This document shows, piece after piece, positions 1 through 4,200 of a DNA stretch of 7,621 nt. The notes beneath the pieces were generated by a model, which searched no databases, had not been told where the DNA came from, and saw only the letters and a list, made by a program, of their open reading frames with translations. Position numbers and translations under genes: made by a program. Source of the stretch: Candidatus Altarchaeales archaeon A3 (GTDB lineage: Archaea; Altiarchaeota; Altiarchaeia; Altiarchaeales; Altiarchaeaceae); contig MTER01000044.1 in NCBI GenBank assembly GCA_002083985.1, forward strand, positions 1 to 7,621, in the 5' to 3' direction. The number at the start of each line of letters is the position of its first letter. The first letter of the stretch is position 1.

Positions 1-1
1 A

Positions 2-388
2 ATTATAACAAATTCGACACTTTCACAGGGTATGCAGATAAGTAATGCAGCAATAAACAACAATATCTTAACTAACGGAACAATTATTTATGGTATTACA
101 AATATAACCGTGATTAACGGAGAGGCGTATATAAATGGAACAAAAACCAATTGCACATCTGTAAATATTAGTCAAACAACGGTTCAGATTTTGACACAAT
201 GTGTTTCATGTATGCATTTTGATTTTGACAATAGTGGAGATGTGGATATTTTTGATGCAGTAACAGCACTTGAATATTTAAGTGGAGAAAGAAACGAAAT
301 CTCTAACGAAGAATGTTCTGTTGGAAATCATAATAAAATTGATTTATTTGATATATTTGCATTAATTGAAGAGATTGGATCATCATAA
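2..388 (+). CDS. Secreted sequon-rich protein with C-terminal dockerin-like domain (5' partial, 128 residues visible)
   Basis: The frame is open from the first full codon in the window, so this is the tail of a longer protein; the ATG at 32 is probably internal. Visible residues 1 to about 65 hold six N-x-S/T sequons (NST, NGT, NIT, NGT, NCT, NIS) and short alternating Ile/Val and Asn/Gly strings such as GITNITVINGEAYINGT, the texture of a parallel beta-helix. A CVSC pair leads into a dockerin type I-like tail. The first loop (221-256) reads DFDNSGDVDIFD, with calcium ligands at loop positions 1, 3, 5, 9 and 12, followed by a helix. The second loop (317-352) keeps Asp at 9 and 12 but has Ser, Gly and His at 1, 3 and 5, so it is degenerate. 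Known of the family: dockerins bind calcium and usually dock to cohesins. Inferred: an exported surface or matrix protein. No cohesin is visible, so the partner is unknown. The next gene is 710 bases away and probably has its own promoter. Confidence 0.8.
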   Translation: MITNSTLSQGMQISNAAINNNILTNGTIIYGITNITVINGEAYINGTKTNCTSVNISQTTVQILTQCVSCMHFDFDNSGDVDIFDAVTALEYLSGERNEISNEECSVGNHNKIDLFDIFALIEEIGSS

Positions 389-437
389 TAAATTATTAAC
401 TTACATCCCGCACAATAGGTCAAATTTTGATTAATCT

Positions 438-523
438 TATTAGACATGTTGCTAAATAAATTTTCCACTTTTGATTTTTATGAAAATTTACCAGTAAAAT
501 TTTAAAAAGCAACAACTCTATTA
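438..523. repeat. Left outer arm of the intergenic inverted repeat
   Basis: The arm is bounded by the two perfectly conserved 15-base blocks, 438-452 and 509-523. Between them lies an AT-rich spacer with oligo-T stretches and diverged counterparts of the right arm's AAAGGTGAAAA units, seen here in complement around 461-472 and 485-495. The ends GTTGCT (448-453) and AGCAAC (508-513) are complementary, so the arm can form a stem with a loop of about 54 bases. Conservation of the ends with drift in the middle is what recognition ends or structured stems would leave behind; the function is not known. Confidence 0.6.
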
Positions 524-680
524 TTTTTAACAATGATGTGCGAAAAATAAGTAAAATGATGATAATTTATTAATGCATGAGTATTGGCTAAATGGGAAAA
601 CTCAACAGAATTAAATGTCGCAATTTTGGATATAAATCCTTTAAAGATGTTGTTTAATTGTTGTAACTATTCCGCCACCT

Positions 681-721
681 AAAAAATTTCAGGTAAATTT
701 TTTGACTTTTTGGTATTTTTT
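681..721 (+). terminator. Possible transcription terminator: perfect AT hairpin plus oligo-T clusters
   Basis: AAAAAATTT (681-689) and AAATTTTTT (695-703) form a perfect 9-bp stem around the loop CAGGT. T runs continue downstream: T6 at 698-703, T5 at 707-711 and T6 at 716-721. Archaeal RNA polymerase is known to terminate at oligo-T tracts. This is the densest T clustering on the + strand between the two genes, so it could end the transcript of the upstream dockerin gene, which stops about 290 bases earlier. The all-A/T composition makes chance occurrence possible, and the site lies close to the centre of the large inverted repeat. Confidence 0.35.
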
Positions 722-738
722 GAAATTTTCATAGGTAA

Positions 739-763
739 TTTAAAAATCCAATAGATTTTTAAA
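739..763. repeat. Perfect 10-bp hairpin with 5-base loop
   Basis: TTTAAAAATC (739-748) pairs perfectly with GATTTTTAAA (754-763) around the loop CAATA. It sits 35 bases downstream of the hairpin at 681-703, so two perfect stems stand side by side near the midpoint of the 438-1008 structure. No T run follows on either strand close enough to make it a typical terminator. The function is unknown. Confidence 0.5.
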
Positions 764-790
764 GATTAAAAACCCGCAGTTTTTAGTAAT

Positions 791-807
791 TTTTGTATCC
801 TCTGAAT
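791..807 (-). repeat. Inverted copy of the promoter-proximal sequence ATTCAGAGGATxCAAAA
   Basis: Read on the minus strand, this is ATTCAGAGGATACAAAA. It matches 1054-1070 (ATTCAGAGGATGCAAAA) at 16 of 17 bases. Similarity continues loosely for another dozen AT-rich bases into 779-790 and 1071-1082. The pair is not part of the mirrored pattern of the 438-1008 element: one copy lies inside it and the other outside. It could be a duplicated control site pointing away from the giant gene, or one end of an invertible segment. Confidence 0.5.
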
Positions 808-921
808 AAGAGTTACTAATTGTTTATGAGGGTGACATTTAATTTGGTCAATAGCCGATAGTCATGTAATACTTTTTAAAAAAATATACCTTTTTAATTT
901 ATTTATTTATACAAATTTAAT

Positions 922-1008
922 TAATAGAGTTGTTGCAAATTAAAAATTTTAAAGGTGAAAATTAATAAAATTTAAAGGTGAAAAAGTTATTTTGCAACAT
1001 GTCTAATA
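922..1008. repeat. Right outer arm of the intergenic inverted repeat
   Basis: This is the mirror of the left arm, bounded by 922-936 and 994-1008. GTTGCAAA (932-939) and TTTGCAAC (991-998) form a perfect 8-bp stem around an AT-rich loop of about 51 bases. The loop carries two copies of a 14-base direct repeat, 948-961 and 971-984. The arm ends 90 bases before the start codon of the giant surface-protein gene, so it could influence that gene's transcription, but no direct evidence of a regulatory role is visible. Confidence 0.6.
948..984 (+). repeat. Two direct copies of TTTAAAGGTGAAAA, 23-base period
   Basis: TTTAAAGGTGAAAA occurs at 948-961 and again at 971-984, identical over 14 bases with starts 23 bases apart. 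Both lie in the loop of the right arm. The core GGTGA resembles an archaeal Shine-Dalgarno sequence, but no start codon with a credible reading frame follows at a suitable distance, so I do not read them as ribosome binding sites. They could be protein-binding sites or a small local duplication. Confidence 0.55.
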
Positions 1009-1053
1009 TATTTAATTAATCTAATATCTGATTTATTAATTTATAGGGCAAAT

Positions 1054-1070
1054 ATTCAGAGGATGCAAAA
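1054..1070 (+). repeat. Promoter-proximal copy of the 17-base inverted pair
   Basis: ATTCAGAGGATGCAAAA lies directly upstream of the TATA-like box (1071-1079) of the giant surface-protein gene. It is repeated in opposite orientation at 791-807 with one mismatch. The position suits an upstream control element or regulator site, and the purine-rich end CAAAA could serve as part of a BRE. This is inference from position and repetition only. Confidence 0.45.
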
Positions 1071-1099
1071 TTATAATAATTAAAATTAAACATTCAAAA
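1065..1099 (+). promoter_or_regulatory. Putative archaeal promoter (BRE/TATA-like) for the giant surface-protein gene
   Basis: GCAAAATTATAATAA (1065-1079) combines a purine-rich BRE-like stretch with a TATA-like box centred near 1075. Archaeal initiation normally falls about 25 bases downstream of the box centre, which would be at or next to the ATG at 1099 and would give a leaderless mRNA. Consistent with this, no GGTG or GGAGG motif precedes the ATG. The whole region is AT-rich, so TATA-like strings are common and the call is tentative. Confidence 0.35.
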
Positions 1100-1236
1100 T
1101 GGATAAGTTTAGGACTGACGAGATAAGGGCGATTGATTTATGTGCTGGCAGGGGAAAAAGCAGGTATAAATTTATGTGTGTATTATTTCTTTGTGCGTAT
1201 ATTGCTTTTTTTTTACTTCCTTTGCATGTTGATGCA
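1099..1236 (+). other. Signal-peptide region of the giant surface protein
   Basis: Codons 1-46 encode a charged leader (several Arg, Lys, Asp, Glu), a KSRYKF basic stretch, about 18 hydrophobic residues and a VDA end followed by ISGT. This is the layout of a Sec signal peptide with an unusually long N-region if translation begins at 1099, or a normal-length one from Met26 (1174). Neither ATG has a convincing Shine-Dalgarno sequence. The promoter spacing favours 1099. Confidence 0.65.
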
Positions 1237-4200
1237 ATAAGCGGAACAATCGGAGGAGAATATTTTTTAGAAACACCAGCAGCAAATCCGGACTATGCTA
1301 CATCATGTGCATATAATGATATAGGACAATATGCGTCAGGGGGTTTTTATGTGGTGGGGTTATACGACAATACTTTTGTTGAAGTATTTATGATGCTTTA
1401 TAATGGAAGTGAAGTATTATTCAATAGCACGACAATTGATGAAGGAGCTGCACTTGATTTCTTTACAAATCAAAGTAATGGGGGGGCATCAAATATTTTT
1501 GAAATAAAGTTCTGGCATATTGTAGCAACAAAACCAGTTTATGTGGTATCCGGAACTGCTGAAGGAACAAATGTTCAGCTTCCAGGTGCAACAACTGGTT
1601 CAAATAAAGATGTATTGTTTTTTAATCATATAACTTCGTCATGTTGGCTCAAGTATCCTAATAATTACTACGGGAATGCTGATTTTGGAGGAACCTATAT
1701 ATTTGCAACTGAAAATGATACCCTCATCACTGTTTCGTATTTAGATCAACAGGGAAATTTTACTAATTTAATATGGAACGGAACTTTGGATGCGTCAGAA
1801 TATAAAAATTTTGATATTGATTGGAGTTTGAGCGGATCAAAGGGTGGTCCGGGGGCTAACGAGTTTACTGGCAGCCCTTATGGTTATAAAGACGCCCGAA
1901 CAATAAAAATCAATTCTTCTAAACCAATTCTTGCCGGAAGATATGCAAATGATAACGACCAGCAACACTGGACATCTTCTGTATCTGGTTTATGGAGTGG
2001 GAAGGAATTTGGAATATTTATGAACTGGGACCAGGGTGTGGGAGCATTTGTATCAAATCCTACAAATGAAACAGTTATTGTTCAGGCATGGAACTATACA
2101 AATACATCAAATCTACAGCAGATTGGAGGGCCGGTGTCGCTAACGTATTCAGGTACACATCGTCCTCATTGTCCTGAATGTGTTCAAAACTGTACAGTTG
2201 AACCATACAGCGTAAAGAGATGTATGTTTACAGCATTCTGCGATATGGATTCGTCGGTTACATGCATAGGTAGTTCAAAAATCAATGGAGAAGCCCTTAT
2301 GTTTGTTAAATTCAATTCAACAAACGATGTATATATGACTGCAGGGGGATTAAGGGAACCAAATTCAGCGTATTCTAACAAGTGGAGAATGCCGCCGGTT
2401 AGACCAGGCATATCCGGCGGAGTTGACTTGATGTTTAAGCTGCCTCCATTAGCTGCAGGAAAGTATTCATATTATCGGCCTTATGATGACTTTGGTTATT
2501 ACATCCATAGAGAGGACTGTGGAGCAGAAGATGCCATTATAAACATAACTCCTTATTTAAATATCCCTGTTAATAACACACAAGGTTATTCCTGGGGTGG
2601 AGGGGGAGGTATAGAAGCTGATGTGAGTGGCGAGAATGGGTTGTATTTGCATGGAAGAAATGTAACTGTAATACTTTATACAAACACATCAGGAAATTTT
2701 AGCGTTGTATATGACCCTATATGCACCCAGAGCGAAGGCACAGCATATTGTAATTATACCTTTCACAATCCAGACAATTGCAATATTTCATACGTGGCTA
2801 CATATACTTATACTTATGGGGGACGGACATTCAACAAATCAATTTATTCTTTAAACGCATCGTGCGAATTTGGAGTAAATATTTTGGGAAAGATAAGAAT
2901 TACAAACAATAATGGAGGAACAAGCATTTTATCTTTAAGGAATCTTGTGATAAAATATGCGGGCTTTGTTGATCTGGCAATGCCTGGTGCAGATGCGCCT
3001 AGTGGTACAAGAAATAATATTGATTGCATGGGGCCTTCTAATCAGTCCGTTATGTGTGATGCGTATGCCCGTCAGTGGCTGATAAATTTAACCTCCCCTA
3101 CACCATTTTTGGTTTATATTTTCTCACATATCAGTAATGATATGATGACCCTCCAGGAATCTAACGGCCCGTATACAATTTATAGTACGACTGCAACTCC
3201 TAATTTATTGGAAAATAAAGGGGCGAAAACAAATATAACTATCAGCATTACAAATTACGGGACAAAAAATCCCAATAATTTAATTGTAAACCATATCATA
3301 CCAAAAGAGCTTTCTATTGTTATGATTCCGGATAGTACAATACAAATTATTCTTATAAACTTTTCTGGAGTAACAGAACTTAATTTTACAATTAACGATA
3401 GTGCATATTGTACGCCAACAGCATTCAACAAAGATAATTTATCACAGAACGGAACAATATGTGTTTATGAAAATCCATCGACACATGTCACAACAATCAG
3501 GTATCTGCTGAGCAGATTAGACGGAGTTAACGGAGGAACGCCATTCGGAAGTCCCGGAGATATTTTGCAGTTAAAATATACTGCAAGACTGGATGAAACT
3601 AATCCGAGCGGGGAAATTTCTCTCAGCACAGCATATAATTATCAATATTGCAGCCCGTTTATATATGGAGGGTATAGAAATGAAACAAGATTTCCTGCTG
3701 ATGTAAAGATTTCAGTCCCACAGATTGATGTTTTAAAAGAAATATCTCCTGCTAATGTTACGGTTGGTGAGTCGGTTACAATAGCAATCTATTTTTTGGA
3801 TCCGTTATTGAAGTTAGAAAATGTTACGGTAACCGATGAGGTTTATACCTCTAATTTAAATTATTCTAATAATGCAACAATCAGACAACTTAATGGTACT
3901 GCAGTTTATACTCCTCAGCATTCAATTAACGCAACCAACTATACGGAATTATTAAATGTTGGAAAATACAGGCAGAACATAACATTTAATTATTCAACCA
4001 TATCAGAGCTTGCAAATATCCCTCCAGGCATTACAACAATAATAGAATTTCAATCAATTGCTGTGAATTCAAGCAATAATATTTCACATGATTGTGCGGT
4101 AATAAAAGGATTTGCGGTTGGTGAACATAATAATAGCGCTCCTATTGATGCAAGAGCGTGTTATAAGCCTCCGCAATCTTCGACTTTTATCTCTAAAAAC

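Larger units (their letters stand above)
438..1008. repeat. Nested imperfect inverted-repeat element, about 570 bp (possible decayed or non-autonomous mobile element)
   Basis: Four blocks in the left half are matched in reverse complement, in mirrored order, in the right half. 438-452 pairs with 994-1008 (15/15, TATTAGACATGTTGC). 509-523 pairs with 922-936 (15/15, GCAACAACTCTATTA). 576-590 pairs with 852-866 (13/15). 609-621 pairs with 832-844 (12/13). The sums of paired coordinates stay close to 1445-1453, so this is one large, diverged palindrome rather than scattered matches. Each outer arm can also fold on itself, because GTTGC and GCAAC lie at its two ends (448-452 with 509-513; 932-939 with 991-998, the latter 8 bp perfect). 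Known: long terminal inverted repeats without a transposase are typical of MITE-like or eroded insertion elements. Inferred: such an origin here. An 8-base direct repeat ATTAATCT (430-437 and 1015-1022) flanks it but is AT-rich and six bases off the right end, so it is weak evidence for a target duplication. Confidence 0.6.
389..1098. other. Long AT-rich intergenic region built from inverted repeats
   Basis: These 710 bases separate the two surface-protein genes. I see no intact coding sequence, tRNA or rRNA. The content is a nested imperfect inverted repeat (438-1008), two adjacent perfect AT hairpins near its centre (681-703 and 739-763), oligo-T runs on the + strand (698-721), a 14-base direct repeat in the right arm, and a putative promoter next to the downstream start. 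Base composition is visibly poorer in G+C than the flanking genes. The first roughly 50 bases after the upstream stop (389-437) show nothing I can name. Confidence 0.75.

Noticed and set aside
951..984. GGTGA strings as Shine-Dalgarno sites for small genes
   Set aside because: The ATG at 999 gives only a few codons before a stop, and no other start lies at a suitable distance.
922..1008. CRISPR-like repeat units (recurring GTTGC/GCAAC ends and 23-base period)
   Set aside because: Only two short direct copies exist, spacing is too short for spacers, and the repeats are AT-rich pieces of an inverted repeat.
430..1022. ATTAATCT at 430-437 and 1015-1022 as a target-site duplication of a transposition event
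   Set aside because: The right copy is six bases away from the end of the inverted repeat, and ATTAAT-type strings are frequent in this AT-rich region, so it is not good evidence by itself.
2184..2411. Minus-strand open frame of 75 codons and other minus-strand frames at 2844-3029, 4725-4910, 5546-5812, 5949-6185, 6918-7130 and 7388-7609
   Set aside because: All lie antisense within the giant surface-protein gene, show no recognisable domain, and are readily explained as shadows of the sense coding sequence.
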